DNA of 64,000 nucleotides from Rallus limicola (taxonomy: Eukaryota; Chordata; Aves; Gruiformes; Rallidae). The stretch covers positions 36,372,991 through 36,436,990 of the forward strand of contig JAKCOZ010000007.1 in assembly GCA_022605955.1 (NCBI GenBank), written 5' to 3'. The notes under the pieces were generated by a model. It worked only from the letters and a program-made list of their open reading frames with translations, was not told the DNA's origin and did no database searches. Below, in pieces: positions 49,044-61,010 of this stretch. The stretch's first letter is position 1. Each line of letters opens with the position of its first letter. Position numbers and translations under genes: made by a program.

Positions 49044-49470
49044 TGAGGCAAGGCTGAGAGAACTAGTTTGTTCAGCCTTAAGAAAAGATGCCTTAGAGGA
49101 GAGCTCATGACCATGTTCCGCTCCTTAAAGGTCGCCACAAAGAAGCTGGAGACTTTCTTTTTACAAGGAGTCATTGAAAATGCTAAAAGTTACAAGTCAG
49201 TCCTGGGGAGATTCTGGATGGACACAAGAATAAAAAATAAATCACAATGAGACAAATCAGCCATTGGAATAATGTCCCCAGGGAAGTGGTGGATTCACCA
49301 ACACTTGATGCTTTTAAGGTTCAGCTGGATGGGATGCTGGCTCATCTTGTCTAGATAGTGTTTTTGTCTAGACAGAGATTTTGCCAAGAAAGGTTGGACC
49401 AGATGATCCTTGAGGTCACTTCCAACACGGCATTCTGATTTTATGATTCTATCATTCTGTGATTCTATGA
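49044..49470 (+). mobile_element. CR1 LINE 3' fragment
   Basis: The plus strand has 'TTGTTCAGCCTTAAGAAAAG', 'GAGGAGAGCTCATGACC', 'CCCCAGGGAAGTGGTGGATTC', 'GGTTGGACCAGATGATCCTTG' and 'AGGTCACTTCCAAC', ending in three ATTCTATGA-type units at about 49436-49470. It covers the ORF2 C-terminal region and the 3' UTR. The middle is disrupted, and minus-strand open frames over it are shadows. The well-preserved terminal repeat gives a sharp 3' boundary. Confidence 0.94.
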
Positions 49471-50325
49471 ACTGATGCTCTGCAGGTTACTTGAAAGTTC
49501 AGCACTTTCACAGCTGCCCTTTTCCATTTCTTCCACACATCAAAATGTTGCCATAGACTAAATAAATTAATAAATGCATTTAAATTGAGCAGCCTTTCTT
49601 CTGCCTCAATAAAATAAGGTATTTTACATCATCATTTTTGCTCATGCTCCTTTCTGTGGTCCAAATCCACACCAGCAAGTCTGTTCATCCTGGAAAGGTG
49701 GTTTAACTATATTGCATGTACCAGAATAAATTTCCCCATAAAGCTGTATTGGGAAAGGGAGCATCAATGCAAAAGACCACAAATGCCAAATACTTTTGGA
49801 CAAAGTAATAAAAAGTCTTTAAGTTCCTCTCACATTAATCAATATCAGTAATAAATGCATTCAGGAAAAATAAAATAGTAAAACCTTGCTGCGTTTCCTC
49901 CTTGCATTCCTAGATGCAAGTACAAACATGGAAGATTAATGGAGAATGAGATTACCACACTAATGAAGGGATAGGATGAAATATTAGAGAATAACAAAAG
50001 CTCATATAGGACATAATTTATTTTTCAGTGTAAAATACTGCCACTGCTGCAGATAAAGGGTTTGTTCTCATTTCCATTACAATCTGTTTGCTAATATAAT
50101 TCAGTTGTAAATAAGGGAAAAAACATTTTTCAAATGTTGTCAGAACGTCCAACTCAGGATGCCACCTAAGAAAATCCAAGTTTCACCAGTGTAAACCTTA
50201 TCCTATGGGTCTGTTGGACTCTTCTTGCTTCATAGCAGAGTAACTCAAAATAGAATTCCTTCCTCTTATTTCAAATCAAATTGATTCCTTAGTATGGTAG
50301 CATAAATCCCTATTCCACCAAACCC

Positions 50326-50341
50326 TTTTTTTTTTTTTTTT
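50326..50341. repeat. Poly(T) run of 16
   Basis: An uninterrupted run of T follows CCC and is itself followed by CTGCAG. It may be a retroposed poly(A) tail on the minus strand or simple homopolymer DNA. No retrocopy body was recognised on the appropriate side. Confidence 0.85.
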
Positions 50342-52574
50342 CTGCAGTGTATATATACCCAATCCTAAATGAGCCTCTAAGGAAATCAAGGAAGGACTTG
50401 AACATTTTCAGCTGCCTCTGGACTCCATGATTCCAAGCAAGCACACTGTGTACCTTCTCTAACAACTTCTCTTTTTGCTTAGAGACTCTCTTTTCCTTAT
50501 GTTTCCGTGCTTGTATCCTGTCTTAATGCATCTATTTCTGCATATGCTAGCCTCATGTGCATTTAGCAATCAACAAAAGAGCTTCAGCGCACAACCAAAA
50601 TGGGTTTCATATCTTTGTTTGTAACCCTTGGTTTCCTGGAAATTTTAGCACTTAATATGCCTCTCCATATTTTTGCAATACCTTGATTTCTGCAGTTATT
50701 GGCCTTTAGAGTACCTTGTCATCTTATGAGAGTACAGCCTCCCTTGCCAGAGTAAGCAGCACACTAAGAAGCAGTTAGCATTCAGATAGGTCAGGCACTT
50801 TCATGCTTCTGGTTAACAGAAAGTTTTCTATGAGTTGATTGAAGATTTAATAGCATTTTTTCCCAGCCTTAAGCAAAAGACATTGAAATTACTCATAATA
50901 TCAGTATGGCATTAGGAACTGAGTTGATTAATTTGCACTATGAAAATGTGAAGTGCTATACACTTGGTGCTATTGTGATAATTAAGACTCATTCTTTTCA
51001 AATTCTTCTCTCTAAGCTTAGATCCACTGTTAAATTAGCTCACTTTAAGGAGTTACCAAGCATTAGTGGAGCTGCAGTAGCTGCCCTTATGTGTACTCTT
51101 ATCCCACAGCAACAGTCTGATAATTACATTTCATGTAACCTGTAGTAAAATTAGATTCATTATGTTGGCATTTGGACTGTTATTGAAAGACAACATCAAG
51201 TGATTGTGAAACAAAGTGTCTGTCCTTCACTCTCCCCATCGCTATTCAGCCCCCACACACTTTTCTTTACTGGCTGAAACATCTATACAACTGTATGGTA
51301 AAACAAATTAGAGAACTGATCCACCTGGAAAATATTTTTATTATTGTTATTATGTTATTGTTCTTGATATCCTGAAGACTGGTTAGTTTTCACCTCTATC
51401 TTTTCTCTAGGTTCATGTGAGGTTTGGATATGGCCCGAAAAATAAGAAAGATAGAATTTCTTCTTTTAGTACAGGTGACAGCTTAAAACATTTGTTGAAC
51501 TACACTGTGGCTCTCCTTAACCTGAATTTGCTGTAGGTGAGAAGAATGAAAAGCACTGAATAGACAATTTCTTGAAGTTCTCTAGACTTAGTAAATTGAT
51601 AGTAATGTTGAGCCCTCATCACTCATAATGCTTTGGAGGGAGATGATCTTACTAAGCCACCCATTTCTTTAGTTAACTGAGGTCATATAAACTCAAAATT
51701 TTGCAGATTTTGCTTTGAAAAATCCAACAAACTTGCATGTTCTATTTGTCATATGGCATTTAAGAAGTCAAGGTAAAAAAGGATTTACCAGCGCAACCTT
51801 TCATTGGATATAAAGCTGCTTATTTTGACCTCTCTTTCATCTTTAAAAAATAAATTTATTTTTAAAATAACCTGACCTGTTTTATATATTTAAAAATAAA
51901 CGTTCTCTGGGTGAACTTTCTGCATCTTCCATCTGATGTGTTTCAAAATCCAGATGCAGCTTCTCGCACAGAAAAAGCTGTAGTAATAGGGTTTGTGGCT
52001 TAAATGATTTAAACCACAAAAAGTGAGAATTGTATTTGTGGCTTGCTTGAGAAAATGCCAATGAATTTTTTTAAAAGTTGAAATTCACTGTGGGGCCCTG
52101 TTCATTGATTTTAGAGAGATAGAGCCTGAAAACTCTGAGCACTCATAAATGTCATACTAATTGTCACAGACCAAGGTAGCAGTAGATATTGCATACTTTA
52201 AAAATATTTACCAACAAAATGATTGGATGTTTCTCCCAGTCTCCACATTTCTAAATATGCTATTTAGATACAGAAGTCAACGTCTCACCACCATCATAGT
52301 GGACTGAATGTAATGTATGCAGTCAAGCCACAAAGCAACCCGAATCCGTATGGTTTTGCTGTAACTGCCATAGTTGTTTCCTGTGAATGCAGAAAAAAGA
52401 ATAGCTACAAAAAATCTCTTTAGAAAGAGATTTTAAAACCAAAGAGCAATAGCAGACAGGAAAATACAGATTTTAAGCTATAGATTAGTTTACAGTAGGT
52501 TTTGGATGGATGAAGGAGGCTTAAAACTAGCTGCCTTAGAGCTACAGTAATAAAAACAGTCTAAAATATCAGGA

Positions 52575-52657
52575 GATCACTCGTATCAGAAGGTTTCAAA
52601 AAGCTTCTAGGTAGATTAACAAGCATGATCCTTCATATCAGAAGGATTCAAAAAGCT
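52575..52657. repeat. Two-copy local repeat, period 52 bp
   Basis: GATCACTCGTATCAGAAGG plus TTTCAAAAAGCT (52575-52604) recurs at 52627-52657 as GATCCTTCATATCAGAAGG plus ATTCAAAAAGCT. The two copies differ at only a few positions over about 31 bp. The intervening sequence is unique. Confidence 0.85.
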
Positions 52658-52731
52658 GTATTCATGCCACTGGAATGAAATTGTATGATAAGAAAACTTT
52701 TTGTCAGACACTTAAGTTTCATTAGACTATT

Positions 52732-53131
52732 GGGACACTGGAGCATCTCTCCTATGAGGAAATGTTGAGAGAGATGGGTCTGTTTAGTCTGGATAACACT
52801 AAGAGGGGATCTTATCAATTCTTGTATATACATAAAAGGCAGCTGTCAAGAGGATGGGGCCAGACTCTTCACTGGTGCCCAGTGACAGGACAAGGGGCAA
52901 AGGATGCAAACTGGAACACAGGAAGTTCCATCTCAATATGAGAAAAAACTGCAGTGAGGGTGACAGAGCACTGGGACAGGCTGCACGGAGAGGTTGTAGA
53001 GTGTCCTTCTCTGGAGAAACTAAAAATCCACCTGTCCAACTTGATCTAGGAGACCCTGCTTCAGCCAGGCATTAGACTTTGTTGATCTCCAGAGGTTCCT
53101 TCCAACCCCTACCTGTTTCTGTGTATTCTAT
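52732..53131 (+). mobile_element. CR1 LINE 3' fragment
   Basis: The plus strand begins with 'GGAGCATCTCTCCTATGAGGA' (the GLEHLSYEE coding block), continues through 'GTCTGTTTAGTCTGG', and 52881-52947 translates to an 'SDRTRGKGCKL...RKFHLNMRKN' block, the ORF2 C-terminus. Frameshifts follow. It then runs into 'CTTTGTTGATCTCCAGAGGTTC' and 'CTTCCAACCCC' of the 3' UTR and ends in a degraded TTCTGTGTATTCTA. This matches a different subfamily variant from the RVRL-type copies at 9945 and 24575, which read 'GRVRLD/YIRK' instead of 'RKFHLNMRKN'. Confidence 0.94.
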
Positions 53132-56100
53132 ACATGAGGAATTTAGGTTCCTTAGGAACTGGTAGCAGTTTTTGAATGTTTCAATTTTCGACATATGCCC
53201 CAAAGAAGCAGGAGTAAATCCATTTATGAATATACCCTCTCTGTTCATTCGTTTTCTGCTGCAAGAGCCATTTTGAAGCAAATCTTTAGCCACAGTTGAG
53301 TTGTTCTTCATTGTGTCTGCAGGTTTGCTAAGCAGTTTAAAGATTTCTTACGAATTTTGCCTGTACAGTGTTTTCTTTATCTTGAGTTCACTACTGTCTC
53401 TTTTTTCCTGTGATCTATTGAAATGGCTTTACACTGCAAAGTGCTGGGTATCAGTATGTGTGAGCAGCATGCTATGGTTCTGCAGTGCTGAAATGTGCAA
53501 TGTCTTCACTGTCTGGATTAGGGGGGGTGGAACACACCCCACATTTTCTCATTCAAGACTAAATATACTGAACTTCCCATAAAGTGGCACTACTGTGCAG
53601 AAGTTAATAGGTCTATGCCAACTTATAGTGGCCAGGGATGTTGGTATGGAGAGTTGATTACTATATACAGTTTTAGACTGTTTCTGTATCACAAATCTTC
53701 ATTCTGATATTTCTTTTGACTATCAGTGTTCTTGCTATAAACTTTCTTGTGTGAGAAGGATGCAGTCCCTTCCTCTAATTTTTTGTAAGTGTAACCCCAA
53801 AGATCTGAGGAAAAGAAGCCTTTAAAGCATCTTCACAGGTCATGGCCATCAGCTCCCTTAGTCCTGGGCATTTATTCTTTCTTCTGTCTTGAATGTCATT
53901 CCAACAAGGATCCAGAGGCAACTGCTGTGTTTGTGTGAGCAGCACGTACATTAAGACCCAAACTTTTCAATAGGGCTGGATTCCCTTTTCAGATGTGTGA
54001 ACACCTAAAGCTCCTACAGAAAAGGATGATGGACTCTTAAGCAGTATGTGTATTACAGCAAAATAAAATCCAATCAGCAATATGGTGACCCCGTGGACCT
54101 GGTATCCAACTATCCAGTCAGGGCTAATATGACACAGAACACGGTAGACTTCTGCAGCGGGAGGCCAGAGGGGTACCTGAAGACACCTCAGGCAGCACTG
54201 GGTGCCTTTGTACATAAACAAGACTTAGGTTGGGTGCATCAGTGGATACAGGAGACCACCTCAGCTCCCCCTGCATTACATAACTGCTGATTGGCTGGCT
54301 GAGTATTTCACTAAGTACCACAATTTATGTGGACTGAGGGCTGTTCATTTACCCACATACACACATTTTAAATGTTCCTCCCTATTTGGTCTCCAGACAC
54401 CCCCAAGAAGGGTGCAGGTCTCCCACTGGTTCTATGTCGTATCTACCAACCCTGGATGATGCCTTGGACATTCTAAGACACAAATAATACAACAGACAGT
54501 ACAAAACATCTATGTTTAGTGACTTTTTATGACTTTTGGAGGTGAACTCAAGTCAATTTCCTTAGGTGTTTAAGACCGCTGTTTTCTTTGCAAGATTAAC
54601 AGTTTAATTACAGTTTAATTTTCTTTGCAAGATTCACAGTTTAATTACTAAACTCTCCAATGAAAACACCTGTAGCCAGCTCTGGGTTATCCATTGAGTT
54701 ATCTAGGTAGATTTCTTTCAATGAACACTAATAATCCCTATCTGAACTGGCTACAAGATGTTATTCTCATTGCTTATTGTTAAAGGATGATACAGCTGGA
54801 TGATATGAAATTAACAGACTGAACTAAAACTTGTAAGGCCCTCTTGACTGCCACAGATGCAGAGAACTTCAAAGTTCCTAAGAAAGAAGTCCTGCCAGAA
54901 CCTAACACTGTGCATACACCTGCCAGCTGCAACTTTTTGAAGACAAGCATTTCTCCATAGCTTTTCTTTTATCTGTTTCCTGAGGCCAGATTTGAAAACA
55001 GTGGGTTCTATATTTTTCTTTTGCTTTTAGCCATATCCCAGTAGAAGAAACCCAAAGCAGACTCCTTTGGTTGTATTGGCTTTTTTTTCTCTCAGGAAGA
55101 ATAGTCAATTATTTTTCTTGAGCTGTGTTTGATATACAGGAGGTATAAAGAAGCTACATATATGAAAATTAATGCAAAACCTGAGATGGATAAAATGCTT
55201 TTTATTCTCTAAAATGTACTGTAAAATTGCACACTTCCTTTTAATTATTGCTTAGGCAAAGTAAAATAGTTGCAGGGTTCCTTTTAAAATTAATATAACC
55301 ACTAAATGACTGTGGTTCTTTACTAAATTCCCAGACTTCAAATTGCCTATTTCTAGCAACACAGCACTCAGAAATGGGATGGTGTGACCTGGACAGGTTG
55401 ATCTATACTGACTAGCTCTGAGGTTCTATCTCTGCTACAGCCTAAAGACAAGAATCTGCTCCAGCACAAGAAGTCCCACGCACTTTGCAAATTCCTTCTG
55501 CCTTGCTGACTATTTGTCTCTTCATTGCTCAATGTGAAACATACAGGATCTGCTTAGGAAATGCTGAGTTCAAAGATCAAGTGCTGGACACAGGTTTTCA
55601 ATGCCCCGAGGTATTCAGGAGCTGAGCCTAAATTTGCATTTGAGCCTGGGATTGTGATGGTGTAATAGATGAGTCTGGACTTGAGCACTGTCTTGCAGCT
55701 TGGATCTCTTGTGGTATAATCTGGGCATCCTTTACAGAGCAGTTTGGCATTTCTGTGTCTGAGATTATGCTCCTGGGAGCCCCTAAAAGACAGCATCAGC
55801 AGACAGATCTAGTCCAGTGTAGCTGTGTACACGTATATATGCCATAAAGACATATGTCCTTTATAGAACAACATTTTGCTTAAAGGAAATTTTATAGTTG
55901 TAACCTTGCAGGACTGATTCACCTGTCATTTAGGTGAGAGTGGGTTGACTGATTTCAGCACACCTTACTTGAAAATGAGGAGTGAATCAGGCCTTCATTC
56001 TCTCACTGTAAGTGGTAAATTTTTAGGTTGGGCAGTCAGTGAATGCTTGGAAGCAAGAACAGGAATTCATGACTGTTAATATAAATTTATAATCTAATTT

Positions 56101-56816
56101 ATGGTGTTTCTAGATTTTCATGCAGTTTTTTAATGTGATGTTACTACCTTTACAAATCCTGACACCTAAGTCAGGGAAAGTAGAAAAGTACATAATTATG
56201 AGACTTTTATATGCATTACCCTTATCTAAACAGCCACACATTATCAAAATTACCATTCTAAGACCTTCTTGGGAAGACTGAATATCTTAGGCCAACAGAC
56301 AGAGTGAAGGGAGAAAAGCAGCTATTTTGCTGTTTTTTCTTATTATACACAGGTCTGGTGACATTTGAAAGAGTTCATTCAGCTAAGAAAATGACACAAA
56401 ATTGATATGATAAGGCAAAGTCTGGGATAATCAGAAATATTTGCACTTCCAGCATTTTCCTTCATCTTTATTTTGAAAAAAAAAAAAATAAATCCAACCA
56501 CACGGAGGGACATCAAGCATCAGGCTCTGACAAATCCCTCAGATGCTCCCCACTATACGATCAAGTAACTGCCTACATATGCTGACTTGAGACTTCAGTA
56601 TGGAGTAGTGCATGCCCAGGGAGACATGGAAGGAAGCAGAGACTCAGCTGCTGTCTTCAGAAAATCCCAGGACAGCATGGCCCCTCCTGTTACCTTCAAA
56701 CTTCTCCAGTTATCTTAATTTACCCACTCCATATCCACTTCACTGAAAGAGAGCTTCCATGATGGACCCCAGCGTGTATATGTATATATTGGTATATGTC
56801 TATATCAGTGAGACAT
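53132..56816. other. Unique stretch, no gene recognised
   Basis: No gene or transposon was recognised. The stretch at about 54080-54300 has somewhat higher GC content and an 80-codon plus frame (54048-54290), but an equally open minus frame overlaps it and neither resembles a known protein. A 37-bp tandem duplication lies at 54582-54655. A run of 13 A lies at 56476-56488. Confidence 0.5.
54582..54655. repeat. Tandem duplication, period 37 bp
   Basis: TTTTCTTTGCAAGATTAACAG (54582) recurs as TTTTCTTTGCAAGATTCACAG (54619), each followed by TTTAATTAC. Within the first copy the CAGTTTAATT word is itself doubled. This is local replication slippage. No family was recognised. Confidence 0.88.
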
Positions 56817-57094
56817 GGAATCATAGAATCATGGAATCATATAATGGTTTGAGTTGGAAGGAACCTCAAAGATCATCTAGTTCCAACCCCCCTGCCATGG
56901 ACAGGGACACCCTCCACTAGACCAGGTTGCCCAAAGCCCCATTCAACCTGGCCTGGAACACTGCCAGGGAGGGGACAGCCACAGCTTCTCTGGGCAGCCT
57001 GTGTCTGTGTCTCACCATCCCCATAATAAAGAATTTCTTCCTTGTCTCTAATCTAAATGTACTCTTCTTCAGCTTAAGGTCATTATCCTTCATC

Positions 57095-57367
57095 CTATCA
57101 CAGAATCACAGAATGATAGGGGTTGGAAGGGACCTCGAGAGATCATCGGGTCCAACCCCCCTGCCAAAACAGCTCCCTAGATCATATTGCACAGGGCGGC
57201 GTCCAGACGGGTCTTGAATATCTCCAGAGAAGGAGACTCCACACCCCCCCGGGCAGCCTGGCCCAGGGCTCTGTCACCCTCACTGGGTAAAAGTTCTTCC
57301 ACATGTTGGTGCGGAACTTCCGGTGCTGCAACTGCCTCTTGTCCTGTCTCCACAGACCACTATCACA
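57095..57367. repeat. 8-bp target-site duplication flanking nested CR1
   Basis: CTATCACA occurs at 57095-57102 and again at 57360-57367, immediately outside the nested CR1. The host CR1 reads continuously if one copy and the insert are removed, so this is a duplication of host sequence rather than chance. CR1 copies often lack obvious target duplications, so the example is informative. Confidence 0.8.
57103..57359 (-). mobile_element. Younger CR1 LINE nested in the older copy
   Basis: This insert carries its own reversed CR1 3' end (GAATCACAGAATGATAGGGG), 3' UTR (GGTTGGAAGGGACCTCGAGAG) and ORF2 C-terminal region up to CTTGTCCTGTCTCCACAGACC. It keeps several CpGs (CTCGAG, GGGCGGCG, CCCCGGG, GCGGAAC, CCGG), so it looks younger than its host element. 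The direct repeat CTATCACA at 57095-57102 and 57360-57367 brackets it exactly, as expected for a target-site duplication made by target-primed reverse transcription. Confidence 0.9.
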
Positions 57368-57474
57368 ACATGTATTTGTGAAAAGTCCCTTTCAATATTT
57401 ACTGTAGGCCCCTTTTTAGGTACTGGAAAGCTGCTAAGACTCACCAGAGGTTTCTCTGCCCTTGCTCCCAGATT

Positions 57475-57998
57475 CTATAGGGTGGAAGCTTTTATATATG
57501 CTTTTATGTATTTATATGTATAAATATATCTGCTTTTCTGTATTTATATTTATATATCCTATTTTCCAAAATCCCTCACTTTGGCACTACTGTTCATGAA
57601 TGACAAAGATGAGGCAAAGCCATACGACCCAGCTAGGGTAAATGTGCCACCTACACCTCAGCTCCAAAAGTGATGATGTCAACTTCCTATGTGACATTTC
57701 ATAGATACACAACTCCTATTTGCTGAGTTATGACTAAGTCTTTCCAATATCAGCATTTTTTGGCCATGAAATAAAGTTAACTGGGATGAACTGGAAAAAA
57801 ACAGATTTGACTAACTGCTCTGATGCATGAACCTGAGGAGTGGAGGTGGTGAGAATGGGACACCCCTTCAAGAGCAGTGAATACTTGATTAGCTGAAGAT
57901 AACCTTGGATGACCTCTAGAAACCAATTTGAAGTGCTATTCTTCTATGAAATGGCAATCTGGGGAGAGGGGAATTGAGGATGGAAGATGAAGATTTTC
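57475..57998. other. AT-rich DNA with a possible decayed CR1 end
   Basis: About 57485-57565 is AT-rich with TTTATAT words. About 57840-57952 resembles a heavily diverged CR1 3' end on the plus strand (TTGGATGACCTCTAGAAACC, then GTGCTATTCTTCTATGAA), but too few positions match to call it firmly. No gene was seen. Confidence 0.4.
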
Positions 57999-58552
57999 TG
58001 ATTTTGGCTGAGATAGAGTTAATTTTCTTTCTAGTAGAAGAGTTCAATAATCAGTATAGTGATGAGTTTTGGATTTAGTAAGAGAATAGCGTTGATAACA
58101 CACTGATGTTTTTAGTTGTTTCTGGGTAGTTTCTTTGTCTACACTAAGTCAAGGGCTTTTCAGCTTCTTGCACACTGCCAGGTATGCAAGAAGCTGGGAG
58201 AGCACAGCCAGGACATCTGGCCCAGACCAGCCAAAGGGATTTTCTTCAACATAGAATATCATGCTTTGACAGAACTGGGAAGATGGGTGGGAGATAGGAT
58301 CACTGCTTGGAAACAGACTGGGCATCAGATTTTTTGTTTATGTGGTAAGCAATTGCATTTATGCATCACTTTTATTATTATTGCTGTTAACTATCATTAT
58401 TATTAATCTTTTCTCTTTTTATCCAATTAAGTTGTCTCATCTTAACCCATAAGATCTTTTTTTCCATTCTTCTTCCTTCTCCACTGGAGGTGGAGTGGCA
58501 TGAGCAAGTGTTTCAGTGGTGCTTTGTTACTGGCTGGAGTTAAACCACAACA
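57999..58552 (+). mobile_element. Endogenous retrovirus LTR, same family as 23905-24467
   Basis: The segment starts TGATTTTGGCTGAGATAGAG and ends TTAAACCACAACA, giving TG...CA ends over about 554 bp. It shares with the first LTR the order GATAGAGTTAATTTTCTTTC, AAGAAGCTGGGAG, CACAGCCAGGACA, a T/ATT-rich region (near 58360-58410) and TAACCCATAAGA. The TATA box position of the other copy is eroded here. The flanking bases (TTTTC and GAAGG) do not form a visible target duplication. No internal retroviral sequence lies next to it, so it is read as a solo LTR. It keeps a middle part (GAGAATAGCGTTGATAACAC, GTCAAGGGCTTTTCAGCTTC) that is altered in the first copy. Confidence 0.85.
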
Positions 58553-60749
58553 GAAGGTCAGTGAGTCATTCTCAAAGAGGTTTGTCATCAATTTTCAGCT
58601 ATGTTTTGCCTTGACAGTGAGTACTCAGTGCACACAGCCTTGCTTGCATTTCTGCTGCACTTTTAAGATCAGGCATTTGATTAAAGTCATTATGGGGTAC
58701 TACACTCTTAGTGTGGAAAAGCCTGAAGACCTTCCTCAAGAATGAACATCAGTTCCTCCCGGTGTCCCAGTGTGACAATTAATCCACTATTGTGCTTTCT
58801 ACAGAAGCCAATTATTTAATGACTTTTGATAGACACTTCAGGCTGTATCACTTTGATTCTTGTTTGTGATTCCAGCTTTCTTCCTTCCATATTTTATTAC
58901 CAGAGGGGAAAATTCACTTCCTGGTGGGTTTGCAGGTTGTAATAAGCCACTCAATTCCTTTGCACCAACACACGTGGTAGTAGCAAAGAGAGTGATTGAT
59001 CTTTCTGATTTTTTTTCAGTACTTCTAGCCCATCTGAGACAGGGCATTACAGAAAATTCAGACAGCTGGAAGTCTTAATAATCCAGACTATGAAAGATAA
59101 ATCAAATGCAAAAAGCATTTTTAATTGCATGCTTGGTTTTGTCATTATTACTTCCCCCATCAGCCTCTCCAAATGCAAAGCTTTCTTATGGCACCCTAGG
59201 TTTCTCAGGGGGAAATAAACATCCTGTTGCTAAGTGCCTTTACCCATGGGTATGCTGCCACCAGATATTGTCTCATGCCATCGTCTAAACTGGAAAAGAG
59301 TTAAATCCAACATCTTTTTGTACAGCTGCATGGCAGGAAACAGTGGGCAGCAGAGACACTCTGCTAGGGGTAGTAGAGACCATTGGTCTCAATGGATTGC
59401 TGATCTGGGGACAAAGCTGTGAAACATCTTCTCATGGATAGGATGCAGTCAGGCAACAATTCTTTCTCTCTGCTGTGTGAGTGGCCAGGGATTTGAACTG
59501 ATGTGCACTGGTTCAGTGGGTTTCAGGTCTGCAGCATATTCAGTACAATTTGCCATGATGAATCTGTAGCTTCCTTTGGCAATGAGATGCAGTGACTGGG
59601 TTTTGTCAGGGCAAAAGCATTTGAAATATACACAGCCACCTCTCTGCATTATATATTCTGCTAAGCAAGTATAAAATGAATGTGCTTTCTGGCATAGCCA
59701 GATGTGGAAATATGATTGATGCTACTTACCTGAGGAAATGCATTGGAACTGGAGGTGCAGCTGTGTTAGTAATTGCTCTAACAGCTCTAAACTCCAGATC
59801 ATTTTTCAGGTCAGAGTGGAGACTTTAGCACTATTTTCCCTTGAGGAACCCTTTTCAATTTAATTATTCAGTCCATTCTTTTCAATATGCCATCTTCTTT
59901 CTGGCAGTTTCAAGACCCTGGGAGAATGTTACCACATGTACTGTGGTGGGTTAGCATCTGAGAGCCTTGACTCTACTCTCGACCCTTGTCTCAGGCACAC
60001 AGGTCAGGCATTGCTCCTGCAGGTTACATGGATGACATGACCTACATAATTTCATAAGGTATTACTATGTGTGTAAAATCCCTCCAAGACTGAGAAGTAT
60101 GTCTACCATTTACTGATGATGATGATATTTTGTTCCATTCAGATCGCTGCCTTTAAGAATTAGAGCTGAGGTGCAAAATCTAGATCTAATTATACATAAT
60201 ATCTGCTCTCAGGCTTACCACAATGTTTGATGTGTCTTCTTTTACATGAAAGGGTTTGTCTTCACAGCCTACATCAAGACCAAATCAGAGTTTGAAGACC
60301 TTTCACTGCTTTCTCTAAGATCTACAGACAGTTTATCTGAATGGGCTGGAATGGCTGTGATTAGATGTTTATTAATATCACTCTTCCCTGTCTCCAAACA
60401 AATGACTAAGGACAGTTTTTATTTTGGCTGCATTTAACCAGGAAGTTCAGATTAGGTGACTTTATGGGAGAGGCAGGATATTCTGTGAGCAATAGCTCTT
60501 TTTTTTTTTCCCCCAGTTTTCCTACCCTGTTAGGGTTCACAGGTGATGCCAGCCCAGCAGATCTTAAGTCATTTCTAAAGACCTGGACAGCAAAAGTAGC
60601 AATAACTTAATTGTCCATACCACGCCCACATGCAAAACACAAGGATTCTTAGCACAGCAGCAAATCTCACCTTCAGTACACCCTGGGGAGAGGCTGATCT
60701 CAGGATTAGGCAAAGGGACTTACTGTACAACATTTAAGCACAGCCATAC

Positions 60750-61010
60750 CTAAAGCAAGGGGATTTTCCAATACAGCCTGTGTCTTGTTTGGCATCCCTG
60801 ACCCTGCTCCATCCCTGCTTCAACTTCCTGGAAGAGAGTCTTTGCCTTACTACTGAGTTTCTCTGCTCGCAGTGAGCTGAGGCGGTGTGCCTCAATGTCT
60901 GCCCTCCTTTTAGGCAGAAAACATACAGAACCATTTATTCCTGTGATGGCTGTGTCATCTGTGATACTGTATTCTTCTCCCAGCGCTATAATTTTCTCCT
61001 CTTCACCCAA
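60750..61010 (-). pseudogene. Coding-like open segment of unknown origin
   Basis: The minus strand is open for 86 codons from a TTG at 61010 to a TAG just before 60750. The composition looks protein-like: an acidic start (GEEEKIIALGEEYSITDD), then ITGINGSVCFLPKRR, then an amphipathic, charged stretch (HRLSSLRAEKLSSKAKTLF). Immediately upstream, past one in-frame TGA, about 29 more codons stay open with lysine- and glycine-rich content (up to about 61098). There is no ATG start, no visible splice acceptor upstream (the minus strand there is purine-rich), and I recognise no domain. It could be a decayed retrocopy or transposon-derived gene, or a chance open frame. The overlapping plus-strand frame of 111 codons (60885-61220) is pyrimidine-driven and less convincing. 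Confidence 0.2.

Larger units (their letters stand above)
49471..52731. other. Unique stretch, no gene recognised
   Basis: No gene or transposon was recognised. A 16-base T run followed by CTGCAG lies at 50326-50347. It resembles a splice acceptor but no exon can be supported after it. About 50870-51145 is smooth, AT-rich, conserved-looking DNA with an incidental 79-codon open frame. A two-copy 52-bp local repeat lies at 52575-52657. Confidence 0.5.
56817..57470 (-). mobile_element. Older CR1 LINE, interrupted by a nested CR1
   Basis: The plus strand starts with three reversed terminal units (GGAATCATAGAATCATGGAATCATA) and continues through the reversed 3' UTR and ORF2 C-terminal region to CATCCTATCACA at 57091-57102. 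After a 257-bp interruption it resumes at 57360 with CTATCACAACATGTATTTGTG, then AAAAGTCCCTTTCAA, then CTGTAGGCCCCTTTTTAGGTACTGGAAAGCTGCTAAG (key words). This is the expected continuation of the same CR1 region. The 5' edge near 57470 is soft. Confidence 0.9.

Noticed and set aside
50326..50347. Polypyrimidine tract followed by CTGCAG, resembling a splice acceptor
   Set aside because: No open exon with a matching donor follows, and long T runs are common in this genome.
54048..54290. 80-codon plus-strand frame in locally higher-GC DNA
   Set aside because: The opposite strand is equally open, no domain is recognisable, and there are no splice signals or transposon landmarks.
57840..57952. Possible very old CR1 3' end on the plus strand
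   Set aside because: Only a few words match (GGATGACCTCTAGA, GCTATTCTTCTATGA). This is too weak to call as a separate element.
23905..58552. The two related LTRs as the ends of one provirus
   Set aside because: They are about 34 kb apart and diverged, with CR1 copies and unique DNA between them and no retroviral genes.
60498..60516. T run followed by CCCCCAG, a second splice-acceptor-like site
   Set aside because: No supported exon follows on the plus strand. As a minus-strand poly(A) it has no AATAAA upstream.
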